This document shows positions 32,790 to 40,267 of a stretch of 64,000 nt of DNA, one piece after another. The notes beneath the pieces are model-generated. The model saw only the letters and a list, made by a program, of their open reading frames with translations, was not told where the DNA came from and made no database searches. A program made the translations under genes and the position numbers. How positions within the stretch are numbered: position 1 is the stretch's first letter; the number at the start of each line of letters is the position of its first letter. The stretch is from NCBI RefSeq assembly GCF_022815645.1, contig NZ_JALGRO010000018.1, forward strand, positions 1 to 64,000, read 5' to 3'. Source of the DNA: Curtobacterium sp. VKM Ac-2922. GTDB lineage: Bacteria > Actinomycetota > Actinomycetes > Actinomycetales > Microbacteriaceae.

Positions 32790-34109
32790 TCAGTTCGCGT
32801 TCGGGTGCAGCGCGTCGTAGCGGCGGAACGACGGCACCAGGCGCAGCAGCGTCGCGACCAGCCCGATGATCAGCACGCCGCCCAGGATCGGCGGGAAGGC
32901 GAAGCCCGCGGCCACCACCAGTCCGGCGTACAGGTCACCCAGCCGTGGCCCGCCGGTGACCACGACGATGAAGATCCCCTGCAGCCGCCCCCGCATGCCG
33001 TCCGGCGAGGCCGCCTGCAGGATCGTGTTGCGGAACACCGAGCTGACGTTGTCGGCGCCACCGGCCAGCGCCAGGAACAACGACGCGAGCGCCAGCGCCG
33101 GCAGGAGCCCGCTGCTGAACGCCTCGCCCTGCCGACCACCGAGCACGTGCGCCAGCGCGACGACCACGCCGAACGCGGCGATCGCGGCGCCGTAGACCGT
33201 GATCGCCCAGCCGACGGCCTCGCCCTGGCGGCGGACGTGTCCCAGCGGGCCGGAGAACACACTCGACAGCAGGGCACCGATCGCGTACGCCGCCGTGAGC
33301 GTGCCGACGGTGATGGCACCGCCGCCGATGACGAGCGCGCCGATCGCGGGGAACAGCACGCGCGGCTGCCCGAACGTCATCGCGATGATGTCGAGCACGA
33401 AGGTCATCGTGATGTTGCGTGACCGCCGCAGGAACTTCGCGCCCTCGATGAGTGACCCGAGCCCGGGGCGCAGGGCACCGTGGTCGGCAGCCATCCGGGG
33501 GAGCGTGAAGACCCCGGCGAAGGCGAACGTGAACAGCACGACGTCGATCGTGTACGTGGGTGCGAAACCGACGCTCGCGATGAGCACGCCCGCGATCGCC
33601 GGTCCGACGGTCACCTGGAACCCGGACGCGATGCCGCCCAGGGCGCTCGCCGCGGGGAGCAGGTCGGTGCCGACCAGGCGGGGCACGATCGCCGAACGGG
33701 ATGCGTTGCTCACCGTCGCGGCGACGGCGTTCACGGTGGCCAGCACGTACAACAGCGCCACGCTGTGCAGCCCGAGCCAGGCGTGCGTGGCGATGAGCGC
33801 CACCGCTGCCCAGGCGATGATCGAGGACACCAGCGCGACGGTGCGGCGGTCGAAGGCGTCGGCGAGCATCCCGCCGTACAGGCCCGCGACGATCATCGGC
33901 AGCAGCGCGATCACCCCGACGAGTGCGACCGCGAAGGTCGAGTTCGTGATCTCGTACACCTCGAGTCCGACGGCCACCGTGGTCATCTGCGTGCCGATGC
34001 CGGCGACCGCGGTGCCGGCCCAGAGCCGGGCGAACGCGGGGGACCGGCGGAGCGGGGTGAGGTCGGCGAACAGGCTGCGGCGCGGCGGTGCGGGGGTGGG
34101 TTGTGTCAC
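32790..34109 (-). CDS. MFS transporter (EntS-like)
   Basis: 439 aa from the GTG at 34109. It has twelve membrane helices. FARLWAGTAVAGIGTQMTTV begins the first and the MFS motif-A-like loop is GMLADAFDRRTVALV. The duplicated half contains GPLGHVRRQGEAVG. The overall pattern matches the enterobactin-exporter-like MFS group, which often exports siderophores or drugs. No siderophore genes are adjacent. It is divergent from the FKBP gene with 89 bp between starts. Confidence 0.88.
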   Translation of the reverse strand: MTQPTPAPPRRSLFADLTPLRRSPAFARLWAGTAVAGIGTQMTTVAVGLEVYEITNSTFAVALVGVIALLPMIVAGLYGGMLADAFDRRTVALVSSIIAWAAVALIATHAWLGLHSVALLYVLATVNAVAATVSNASRSAIVPRLVGTDLLPAASALGGIASGFQVTVGPAIAGVLIASVGFAPTYTIDVVLFTFAFAGVFTLPRMAADHGALRPGLGSLIEGAKFLRRSRNITMTFVLDIIAMTFGQPRVLFPAIGALVIGGGAITVGTLTAAYAIGALLSSVFSGPLGHVRRQGEAVGWAITVYGAAIAAFGVVVALAHVLGGRQGEAFSSGLLPALALASLFLALAGGADNVSSVFRNTILQAASPDGMRGRLQGIFIVVVTGGPRLGDLYAGLVVAAGFAFPPILGGVLIIGLVATLLRLVPSFRRYDALHPNAN

Positions 34110-34198
34110 GGTGGAACCATTCTGGTGCGTCCGGCCGCGACGCGCGCGACGGTGCCGGGGTCGATGCGCGATCGGGAGGCTCTGGTTGACTTGCCGAC

Positions 34199-34570
34199 AT
34201 GACTGACCTCAACAGCAAGCCCGAGTTCGACGCCCCCGAGGGCCCCGCCCCGACCGACCTGGTGATCACCGACATCGTCGAGGGCTCCGGCGACGAGGCG
34301 ACCGCGGGTTCGACCGTCAAGGTGCACTACGCGGGCGTCGAGTACGAGACCGGCGAGGAGTTCGACAGCTCGTGGAACCGCGGCGAGCCGATCGACTTCC
34401 CGCTCGCGGCGCTCGTGCGCGGCTGGCAGGAGGGCATCCCCGGCATGAAGGTCGGCGGGCGCCGTAAGCTCGTCGTCCCGCCGGAGCTGGCCTACGGCCC
34501 TGCCGGTGGCGGCCACTTCCTGTCCGGCAAGACCCTGATCTTCGTCATCGACCTGCTCGGCGTCCGCTGA
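34199..34570 (+). CDS. FKBP-type peptidyl-prolyl cis-trans isomerase
   Basis: 123 aa, a single FKBP domain without signal peptide. Recognisable blocks are VKVHYAGVEYETGEEFDSSW, PLAALVRGWQEGIPGMKVGG and RRKLVVPPELAYG, ending FVIDLLGV. It catalyses prolyl isomerisation in cytoplasmic protein folding. The stop overlaps the start of the next gene (TGATG), so the two are coupled. Confidence 0.95.
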   Translation: MTDLNSKPEFDAPEGPAPTDLVITDIVEGSGDEATAGSTVKVHYAGVEYETGEEFDSSWNRGEPIDFPLAALVRGWQEGIPGMKVGGRRKLVVPPELAYGPAGGGHFLSGKTLIFVIDLLGVR

Positions 34571-35412
34571 TGCCGGCCGTCACCCCGGCTCCCACCGTCG
34601 AGCTGAACGACGGCCACCGGATGCCGCTGCTCGGCCTCGGCACCTACTCGCTCGACGGCGACGAGGGCGCCCGGGCCGTGGGTGCGGCGATCGCGAGCGG
34701 CTACCGGCTGCTCGACACCGCGCTCAACTACGGCAACGAGGACGCCGTCGGCCGTGCCGTGCGCGACGCTGACGTGCCGCGCGACGAGCTCGTCGTCACG
34801 TCGAAGCTGCCCGGACGCCACCACGGCTACGACGAGGCGCACCGCTCGATCGACGAGACCCTGGCGAACCTCGGGCTCGACCACGTGGACCTGTACCTGA
34901 TCCACTGGCCGAACCCGTCGGTCGACAAGTTCGTCGAGACGTGGAAGGCCTTCGTCGACCTGCGGGACAGCGGCAAGGTCCGCTCGATCGGCGTCTCGAA
35001 CTTCACGCCCGAGCACCTCGACCGGATCATCGACGCCACCGGGGTCGCCCCGGCCGTCAACCAGGTCGAGCTGCACCCGTACTTCCCGCAGGCGGAACTC
35101 CGTCGGGCGCACGCCGAGCGGGGCATCGTGACCGAGAGCTGGAGCCCGCTGGCCAAGCGCTCGGAGCTGCTGACCGAGCGGCCGATCACCGACGCGGCCG
35201 CCGCGCACGGGGTCTCGCCCGGCCAGGTCGTGCTCCGCTGGCACACCCAGCTCGACGCGGTACCGGTGCCGAAGTCCGGCGACGTCGACCGGCAGAGCGA
35301 GAACCTCGACGTGTTCGGGTTCACGCTGACCGACGACGAGGTCACGGCGATCTCGCGTCTCGAGCGCGGCCGCCTGTGGGACGGTGACCCGCTGACCCAC
35401 GAGGAGATGTAG
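34570..35412 (+). CDS. Aldo/keto reductase
   Basis: 280 aa. The AKR catalytic tetrad is visible: Asp49 and Tyr54 in [11 protein letters not shown], Lys79 in TSKLPG and His in LIHWPNP near 112. The NADPH-binding end [19 protein letters not shown] is present. Members reduce aldehydes and ketones; this one resembles the 2,5-diketo-gluconate reductase branch. It is coupled to the FKBP gene and followed by a strong palindromic terminator. Confidence 0.93.
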   Translation: MPAVTPAPTVELNDGHRMPLLGLGTYSLDGDEGARAVGAAIASGYRLLDTALNYGNEDAVGRAVRDADVPRDELVVTSKLPGRHHGYDEAHRSIDETLANLGLDHVDLYLIHWPNPSVDKFVETWKAFVDLRDSGKVRSIGVSNFTPEHLDRIIDATGVAPAVNQVELHPYFPQAELRRAHAERGIVTESWSPLAKRSELLTERPITDAAAAHGVSPGQVVLRWHTQLDAVPVPKSGDVDRQSENLDVFGFTLTDDEVTAISRLERGRLWDGDPLTHEEM

Positions 35413-35434
35413 CGCTGACGCGCTGACGCGTCGG

Positions 35435-35472
35435 ACAGGAGGCGCGGTGCCAGCTGGCACCGCGCCTCCTGT
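35435..35472. terminator. Perfect 38-bp palindrome, family 3
   Basis: Arms of 19 bp (starting ACAGGAGGCGCGGTGCC) meet around AGCT, so it can form a hairpin with a 4-base loop. It follows the aldo/keto reductase stop and precedes the clpP1 promoter, a likely terminator. Its core matches the dispersed family seen also at 19330, 32600 and 54575. Confidence 0.85.
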
Positions 35473-35507
35473 GTGTTCCGGCCGCGTTTCCCGCGACCCG
35501 CACAGCC

Positions 35508-35550
35508 GACAGCGAACAGGCGCGAACTGGTGCGTTGCAACCGATAAGTT
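35508..35550 (+). promoter_or_regulatory. clpP1 upstream region with GCGAAC half-sites
   Basis: Two GCGAAC units occur at 35513-35518 and 35523-35528, followed by GATAAG near 35543. In several actinobacteria ClgR activates clpP1P2 through sites containing GTTCGC/GCGAAC-type halves. The match here is partial and in direct rather than inverted arrangement. Confidence 0.3.
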
Positions 35551-35584
35551 CGACATCAAGCGACAACTGAACGGGAGCTTTTCC

Positions 35585-36214
35585 ATGGCCGAAGCAACAC
35601 TGAACCCCAGTGTTTTTGACCGCCTTCTGAGAGACCGGATCGTGTGGCTCGGCTCCGAGGTCCGCGACGACAACTCGAACGAGATCGCAGCCAAGCTGCT
35701 GCTGCTCGCCGCCGAGGACCCTGAGAAGGACATCTACCTCTACATCAACTCGCCCGGTGGTTCGATCACCGCCGGCATGGCGATCTACGACACGATGCAG
35801 TTCGTGCCGAACGACATCGTCACGGTGGGCATCGGCCTCGCCGCGTCGATGGGACAGTTCCTGCTGTCCTCCGGCACCCCGGGCAAGCGGTACATCACGC
35901 CGAACGCCCGCGTGCTGCTGCACCAGCCGTCCGGTGGTTTCGGCGGGACCGCCGCGGACATCCAGACGCAGGCCAAGGTCATCCTCGACATGAAGCAGCG
36001 GATGGCCGAGCTGACGGCTGAGCAGACCGGCAAGACGGTCGCCCAGGTCCTCAAGGACAACGACCGTGACAACTGGTTCACGGCGCAGGAAGCGCTCGAC
36101 TACGGCTTCGTCGACCACCTCCGCGCATCGAGCGCCGAGGTCATCGGCGGTGGCGGCACCGTCAGCGACGGCGAGACGCAGACCCCCGCGGCCGAGCCCG
36201 ACGCCCAGTCCTGA
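35585..36214 (+). CDS. clpP1: ATP-dependent Clp protease proteolytic subunit ClpP1
   Basis: 209 aa from the ATG at 35585, behind GGGAGC. It has the ClpP serine protease core: Ser88 in [11 protein letters not shown], His113 in LLHQPSGG and the Asp segment [38 protein letters not shown] forms the substrate cleft. It makes tetradecameric barrels, in actinobacteria as mixed ClpP1P2 rings, and degrades proteins delivered by ClpX or ClpC. clpP2 follows after 26 bp. The C-terminal tail after 195 is Gly/Ser/Pro-rich and probably disordered. Confidence 0.97.
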   Translation: MAEATLNPSVFDRLLRDRIVWLGSEVRDDNSNEIAAKLLLLAAEDPEKDIYLYINSPGGSITAGMAIYDTMQFVPNDIVTVGIGLAASMGQFLLSSGTPGKRYITPNARVLLHQPSGGFGGTAADIQTQAKVILDMKQRMAELTAEQTGKTVAQVLKDNDRDNWFTAQEALDYGFVDHLRASSAEVIGGGGTVSDGETQTPAAEPDAQS

Positions 36215-36240
36215 CCCCCACCGAAGAAAAGGAAACGAGA

Positions 36241-36900
36241 ATGCATCTCCCCATGCTCGGTGGCGCGCAGAACGTCCCGGCTCCCTCTGATCGGTACATC
36301 CTCCCGAGCTTCGAAGAGCGCACGGCCTACGGCTACAAGCGGCAGGACCCGTACGCGAAGCTGTTCGAGGACCGCATCGTGTTCCTCGGCGTGCAGGTCG
36401 ACGACGCGTCGGCCGACGACGTCATGGCCCAGCTGCTCGTGCTCGAGTCGATGGACCCCGACCGCGACATCGTGATGTACATCAACTCGCCCGGTGGCTC
36501 GTTCACCGCGATGACGGCGATCTACGACACGATGCAGTACATCCGTCCGCAGATCCAGACGGTCTGCCTCGGCCAGGCTGCCTCGGCCGCGTCGGTGCTG
36601 CTGGCTGCCGGCACCCCCGGCAAGCGTCTGGCGCTGCCGAACGCCCGCGTGCTCATCCACCAGCCCGCGACCCAGCAGGGTGGCGGTCAGGCGTCCGACA
36701 TCGAGATCCAGGCGGCGGAGATCCTCCGCATGCGCACCTGGCTCGAGGAGACGCTGTCGAAGCACTCCAACAAGACGCCTGAGCAGGTCAACCACGACAT
36801 CGAGCGCGACAAGATCATGTCCGCTGCCGAAGCCGTGGAGTACGGCCTGATCGACCAGGTCCTGACGAGCCGGAAGAACCTGCCGGCACTCGTCAAGTAG
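36241..36900 (+). CDS. clpP2: ATP-dependent Clp protease proteolytic subunit ClpP2
   Basis: 219 aa, about half identical to ClpP1 by eye. Ser115 lies in [11 protein letters not shown] and His140 in [14 protein letters not shown]. The N-terminus is longer than in ClpP1 and includes [21 protein letters not shown], a feature of actinobacterial ClpP2. The ribosome site AAGGAAACGAG precedes the ATG. It forms the heteromeric ClpP1P2 core with ClpP1. A strong hairpin terminator follows the stop. Confidence 0.97.
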   Translation: MHLPMLGGAQNVPAPSDRYILPSFEERTAYGYKRQDPYAKLFEDRIVFLGVQVDDASADDVMAQLLVLESMDPDRDIVMYINSPGGSFTAMTAIYDTMQYIRPQIQTVCLGQAASAASVLLAAGTPGKRLALPNARVLIHQPATQQGGGQASDIEIQAAEILRMRTWLEETLSKHSNKTPEQVNHDIERDKIMSAAEAVEYGLIDQVLTSRKNLPALVK

Positions 36901-36905
36901 CGCAA

Positions 36906-36950
36906 CGCACGAAGGCCCCGCACCGATCTGGTGCGGGGCCTTCGTCGTGC
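36906..36950 (+). terminator. Terminator after clpP2
   Basis: GAAGGCCCCGCACC and GGTGCGGGGCCTTC form a perfect 14-bp stem with a 5-base loop at 36911-36943. Outer GCACGA/TCGTGC pairs are also possible. Between here and copC (to 37166) I see only GC-rich sequence with no gene. Confidence 0.85.
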
Positions 36951-37166
36951 GTGGGGCAGTGGCGGGCGGGCCGGCGGGCGGTGGGGCGGTGGGTCGGGAC
37001 GCCTGCGGCGCTGGTCGACTGGTCACGACACCCCGTCGGTCGAGCGCCGGCCGGTCGGGAATCGTCGGTCGGTGGGGCCGGCAGCGACGATCACCGACCG
37101 GTGGACGAACGTGAGCGGGGTGTTGTGACCGGTGAGGCGTCGGGGTCGTCGGTGCCGTCGGGGTCG

Positions 37167-37820
37167 TCAGGCGTCGGTGTCGTCGGTGTCGGCCTCGGGC
37201 GCGGGACGGCGCCGCACGAGCAGCAGCACCCCGACGATCGCCGCGACGACGACCAGCCCGCCAGCGCCGATGAACAGTGCGTCGGACGCGGGGGAGTCCC
37301 CACTGCCGGATGCCGTGCCCGTCGTGCTGTCGGACGACGCGGTCGACCCCGCGGTGGCGCACGTCGGGGGCTTCGCCGAGCCCGTCGCCGGGGTGGACCC
37401 GGACGGGGCCTTCCACGTGAACGCGTACTCGTCCGACACGGTGTGCCCGTCCGCCGAGACGATCTGCCACTCGACCCGGTACTTCCCCGAGGCGCCGAGC
37501 GCCGCCTTCGTGGTCATCGACGGGCCGTCGATCGCGACGCAGCCGTCCTCGTAGTACCGCTGGTCGGGCCCGACGATGCGGTAGGCGAACCCGGATCCGG
37601 TGCCGCCGATGTCGAGCAGCTTGTCGTTCGTGGTGATCTCGAACGCCTTCGGCAGCGACGTCAGCGTGCCGCCGACCGCGGGGGTCGACGCGATCATGTA
37701 GTTGTGGGCACTCGCCGGACCGGCGAGCCCGAAGACGGCACCACCGACGGCCAGGAGGATCGTGGCGGCGCCCGCCACGATCCTCCTGGCCGGTGCGTGC
37801 CGGCGACCGGTTCTGGTCAC
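37167..37820 (-). CDS. copC: CopC-domain copper resistance protein
   Basis: 217 aa from the GTG at 37820. A Sec signal peptide (about 1-38, ending GPASA) leaves His39 as the mature N-terminus, as needed for the CopC copper site. The CopC beta-barrel follows (HNYMIASTPAVGGTL, WQIVSADGHTVSDEYAFTW). A Ser/Thr-rich linker and one C-terminal membrane helix (IGAGGLVVVAAIVGVLLLV) anchor it outside the membrane. The start overlaps the ycnI stop by 4 bp. No copD partner is present. A perfect 20-bp inverted repeat lies in its signal-peptide codons. Confidence 0.93.
   Translation of the reverse strand: MTRTGRRHAPARRIVAGAATILLAVGGAVFGLAGPASAHNYMIASTPAVGGTLTSLPKAFEITTNDKLLDIGGTGSGFAYRIVGPDQRYYEDGCVAIDGPSMTTKAALGASGKYRVEWQIVSADGHTVSDEYAFTWKAPSGSTPATGSAKPPTCATAGSTASSDSTTGTASGSGDSPASDALFIGAGGLVVVAAIVGVLLLVRRRPAPEADTDDTDA
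37749..37791. repeat. Perfect 20-bp inverted repeat inside copC
   Basis: The arms 37749-37768 (GGCCAGGAGGATCGTGGCGG) and 37772-37791 are exact complements with a 3-base loop. The element encodes the ARRIVAGAATILLA part of the copC signal peptide, about 30 bases after the start codon. Confidence 0.95.
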
Positions 37821-38560
37821 TTGGTGCTGCGGCGCCGGGTCGCGGCGACGGCGACGACGAGTCCGGCCGCACCGAGGACCAGTCCGCCCAGGCCGAGGAA
37901 GCGACCGACCAGGTCGGGCTGGGACGTGGCGGGCGTGGTGGCGGACGACGACGAGGACGCGGTGGTGGCGGCGTCGTCGGTCGCGGCGGCGTCGTCGTCG
38001 TCACCGGCGGCGGTGGATGCGGCGGTGAGGGTGATCGACGGCGCGGGGTGCTCGGGCTCGGCCTGCCCGGCCTTCTGCGCCTGGTCCCACTCGGTGGACC
38101 CCTTCTCGCAGGTCTGGGTGACGGGCAACGCGACGACGTCGCCGGCCTTGCCGTCGGGCAGCGAGAACGACAGCGAGAACGTGTCGCGCTCGTCGGCGGG
38201 GAGCGGGGTCTTCGCCGTGTAGGTGACGCTCGTCACGCGCTCACCGGCGTCGGCGGCGGACTCGTCGTCGGACGCGGCCTTGGTGCTGGTGTACGGCTCG
38301 GTGGCCTTCGTGATGTCCCAGTTCGGGTTGACGGTCGGCGTGACCTCGATGATCGAGGACGGGATGTGGAACTGCAGCGTCGTCGTGGGGGAGCCGTCGC
38401 AGCCGTGCGGGACCGAGAACGTGGCGGTCGTGTACGAGTTCGCCGCGGTGCTCGTGCTCGTCGCTTCGACGTGGGCGCTGGCGGAGGCGGCGGTGCCCAG
38501 GACGATGGCTGCGGCGACGGCGAGGGTCGCTGCGCTGCCGACGGCGAGGCGCTTCTGCAT
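37817..38560 (-). CDS. ycnI: YcnI-family copper-binding membrane protein (DUF1775)
   Basis: 247 aa. A Sec signal peptide ends ASASA, leaving His30 as the mature first residue (HVEATS), part of the copper site in YcnI. The DUF1775 beta-sandwich follows with FSVPHGCDGSPTTTLQFHIP and the conserved Trp in NPNWDITK. An acidic Ser/Thr/Asp-rich linker leads to one C-terminal membrane helix and an RRR stop-transfer. YcnI binds Cu(II) at the cell surface and usually pairs with CopC/CopD. Transcribed first in the pair, with a 15-bp palindrome in its promoter. Confidence 0.93.
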   Translation of the reverse strand: MQKRLAVGSAATLAVAAAIVLGTAASASAHVEATSTSTAANSYTTATFSVPHGCDGSPTTTLQFHIPSSIIEVTPTVNPNWDITKATEPYTSTKAASDDESAADAGERVTSVTYTAKTPLPADERDTFSLSFSLPDGKAGDVVALPVTQTCEKGSTEWDQAQKAGQAEPEHPAPSITLTAASTAAGDDDDAAATDDAATTASSSSSATTPATSQPDLVGRFLGLGGLVLGAAGLVVAVAATRRRSTK

Positions 38561-38596
38561 GGGGTGGTTCCTCTCACGGTGGTCACCGGGGTTTGC

Positions 38597-38611
38597 TCTA
38601 CAACTTGTAGA
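38597..38611. promoter_or_regulatory. 15-bp palindromic operator before ycnI-copC
   Basis: TCTACAACTTGTAGA is a perfect odd palindrome 37 bp upstream of the ycnI start, where the promoter should be. TACA/TGTA halves are typical of BlaI/MecI/CopY-type repressors, which fits a copper-responsive switch. No such regulator gene is in the window. Confidence 0.6.
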
Positions 38612-38704
38612 ACCTCGGGCTCCAACCTAGCAGGACGCAACGCCCACGGCGAACGCGCCCCTCGAAACGCGCTCGGCGTCGCCGTCAGTGTCGTCGGATG
38701 CGGT

Positions 38705-38750
38705 TAGGCTCGGACCCACGACGACCTCGTGCACCGGCGCATCGGTGCAC
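38705..38750 (+). promoter_or_regulatory. clpX promoter -10 and leader hairpin
   Basis: TAGGCT at 38705-38710 is a likely -10 box. GTGCACCG and CGGTGCAC (38729-38750) form a perfect 8-bp stem with a 6-base loop in the leader, ending 22 bases before the start codon. Its role is unknown. Confidence 0.5.
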
Positions 38751-38772
38751 GTCGACCAGGGAAGGCTCGGGC

Positions 38773-40053
38773 ATGGCACGCATCGGAGAGAGCGCGGACC
38801 TCCTCAAGTGCTCCTTCTGTGGCAAGAGCCAGAAGCAGGTACAGCAACTGATCGCCGGTCCCGGCGTCTACATCTGTGACGAGTGCGTCGAGCTCTGCAA
38901 CGAGATCATCGAAGAACGCCTGGCAGAAGCCAGCGACGAGACCGGCAGCGGCGAGTTCGAGCTGCCCAAGCCGCGCGAGATCTTCGACTTCCTGCAGGAG
39001 TACGTCATCGGGCAGGACCCGGCCAAGCGTGCACTCGCCGTCGCGGTCTACAACCACTACAAGCGCATCCGTGCGCAGGGCACCATCACCGCCGCCGAAG
39101 ACCGCGACGACGTCGAGATCGCCAAGTCGAACATCCTGCTGATCGGTCCGACCGGCTGCGGCAAGACGTACCTGGCGCAGACCTTGGCCAAGCGGCTCAA
39201 CGTGCCGTTCGCCGTCGCCGATGCCACGGCCCTGACCGAGGCGGGCTACGTCGGCGAAGACGTCGAGAACATCCTGCTCAAGCTGATCCAGGCCGCCGAC
39301 TACGACGTCAAGCGCGCCGAGACCGGCATCATCTACATCGACGAGGTCGACAAGATCGCGCGCAAGGCCGAGAACCCCTCGATCACGCGCGACGTCTCGG
39401 GCGAAGGCGTGCAGCAGGCCCTGCTCAAGATCCTCGAGGGCACGGTTGCATCGGTGCCACCGCAGGGTGGTCGCAAGCACCCGCACCAGGAGTTCATCCA
39501 GATCGACACGACGAACGTGCTGTTCATCGTGGCCGGTGCGTTCGCGGGGCTCGAGGAGATCGTGTCCTCGCGCGTCGGCAAGCGCGGCATCGGGTTCGGG
39601 GCGCAGCTGCACAGCCCGCTCGACCAGCAGGACCTGTACGCCGACGTCCTGCCCGAGGACCTGCACAAGTTCGGGCTCATCCCCGAGTTCATCGGTCGTC
39701 TGCCCGTCGTCACGACGGTGTCCCAGCTCGACCAGTCCGCGCTCATGGAGATCTTGACCAAGCCGAAGAACGCGCTGGTCCGGCAGTACCAGCGCATGTT
39801 CCAGATCGACGGCGTCGAGCTCGACTTCGAGCAGGGCGCCCTCGAGGCGATCGCTGACCTGGCCGTGCTGCGCCAGACCGGTGCTCGCGGGCTGCGCGCC
39901 ATCATGGAAGAAGTCCTCGGGCCGATCATGTTCGACGTCCCATCGGACGACGACGTCGCCCGGGTGGTCGTCACCCGCGAGTCCGTGCTCGAGAACGCCG
40001 CGCCGACGATCGTGCCGCGTCAGCAGGCCGGGCGCATCGAGAAGTCGGCCTAG
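38773..40053 (+). CDS. clpX: ATP-dependent Clp protease ATPase subunit ClpX
   Basis: 426 aa from the ATG at 38773. The N-terminal zinc-binding domain has Cys13, Cys16, Cys35 and Cys38 (CSFC and CDEC). The AAA+ domain has Walker A GPTGCGKT near 125-132, Walker [12 protein letters not shown], the pore loop GYVGED and the sensor [14 protein letters not shown]. ClpX unfolds tagged substrates and feeds them into ClpP1P2. It is separated from clpP2 by the oppositely oriented copper pair, so it has its own promoter. Confidence 0.98.
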   Translation: MARIGESADLLKCSFCGKSQKQVQQLIAGPGVYICDECVELCNEIIEERLAEASDETGSGEFELPKPREIFDFLQEYVIGQDPAKRALAVAVYNHYKRIRAQGTITAAEDRDDVEIAKSNILLIGPTGCGKTYLAQTLAKRLNVPFAVADATALTEAGYVGEDVENILLKLIQAADYDVKRAETGIIYIDEVDKIARKAENPSITRDVSGEGVQQALLKILEGTVASVPPQGGRKHPHQEFIQIDTTNVLFIVAGAFAGLEEIVSSRVGKRGIGFGAQLHSPLDQQDLYADVLPEDLHKFGLIPEFIGRLPVVTTVSQLDQSALMEILTKPKNALVRQYQRMFQIDGVELDFEQGALEAIADLAVLRQTGARGLRAIMEEVLGPIMFDVPSDDDVARVVVTRESVLENAAPTIVPRQQAGRIEKSA

Positions 40054-40095
40054 CCGCAGCGGTCCGCCGTGCGTCGCACGGTCCCGCCGCGCTTC

Positions 40096-40155
40096 GCACC
40101 CGCGCACGAACATCACGCCCCGGTTCTCCGGGGCGCGATGTTCGTCCGGGGGTGC
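40096..40155. repeat. Family 2 hairpin, copy a
   Basis: The left arm GCACCCGCGCACGAACATC runs on to ACGCCCC and pairs with the right arm GGGGCGCGATGTTCGTCC ending GGGGGTGC, with a loop of about 8 bases. Similar elements stand at 62256 and 62424. It lies between convergent clpX and the M3 peptidase. Confidence 0.8.
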
Positions 40156-40157
40156 AA

Positions 40158-40242
40158 CGCGGCAGCCGTGCCGACGCGGCAGCCGTGCCAACGCGGCAGC
40201 CGTGACGGCGCGGCAGCCGTGACGGCGCGGCAGCCGTGACGG
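40158..40242. repeat. Five 17-bp tandem repeats
   Basis: The unit CGCGGCAGCCGTGACGG is repeated five times without spacers; only the last four bases vary (CCGA, CCAA, ACGG, ACGG, ACGG). It directly follows the family 2 hairpin and fills the rest of the convergent spacer. Confidence 0.95.
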
Positions 40243-40267
40243 CGGGAGCGTGGCGCCCGGCCGCTGC

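Noticed and set aside
32388-33422. A 344-codon plus-strand frame over the hairpin spacer and the MFS gene
   Set aside because: It runs through palindromic DNA and antisense to a clear MFS transporter; the product is Arg/Gln-rich and featureless.
40158-40242. Possible CRISPR array
   Set aside because: The repeats are 17 bp with no spacers and no cas genes are present; it is a simple tandem array.
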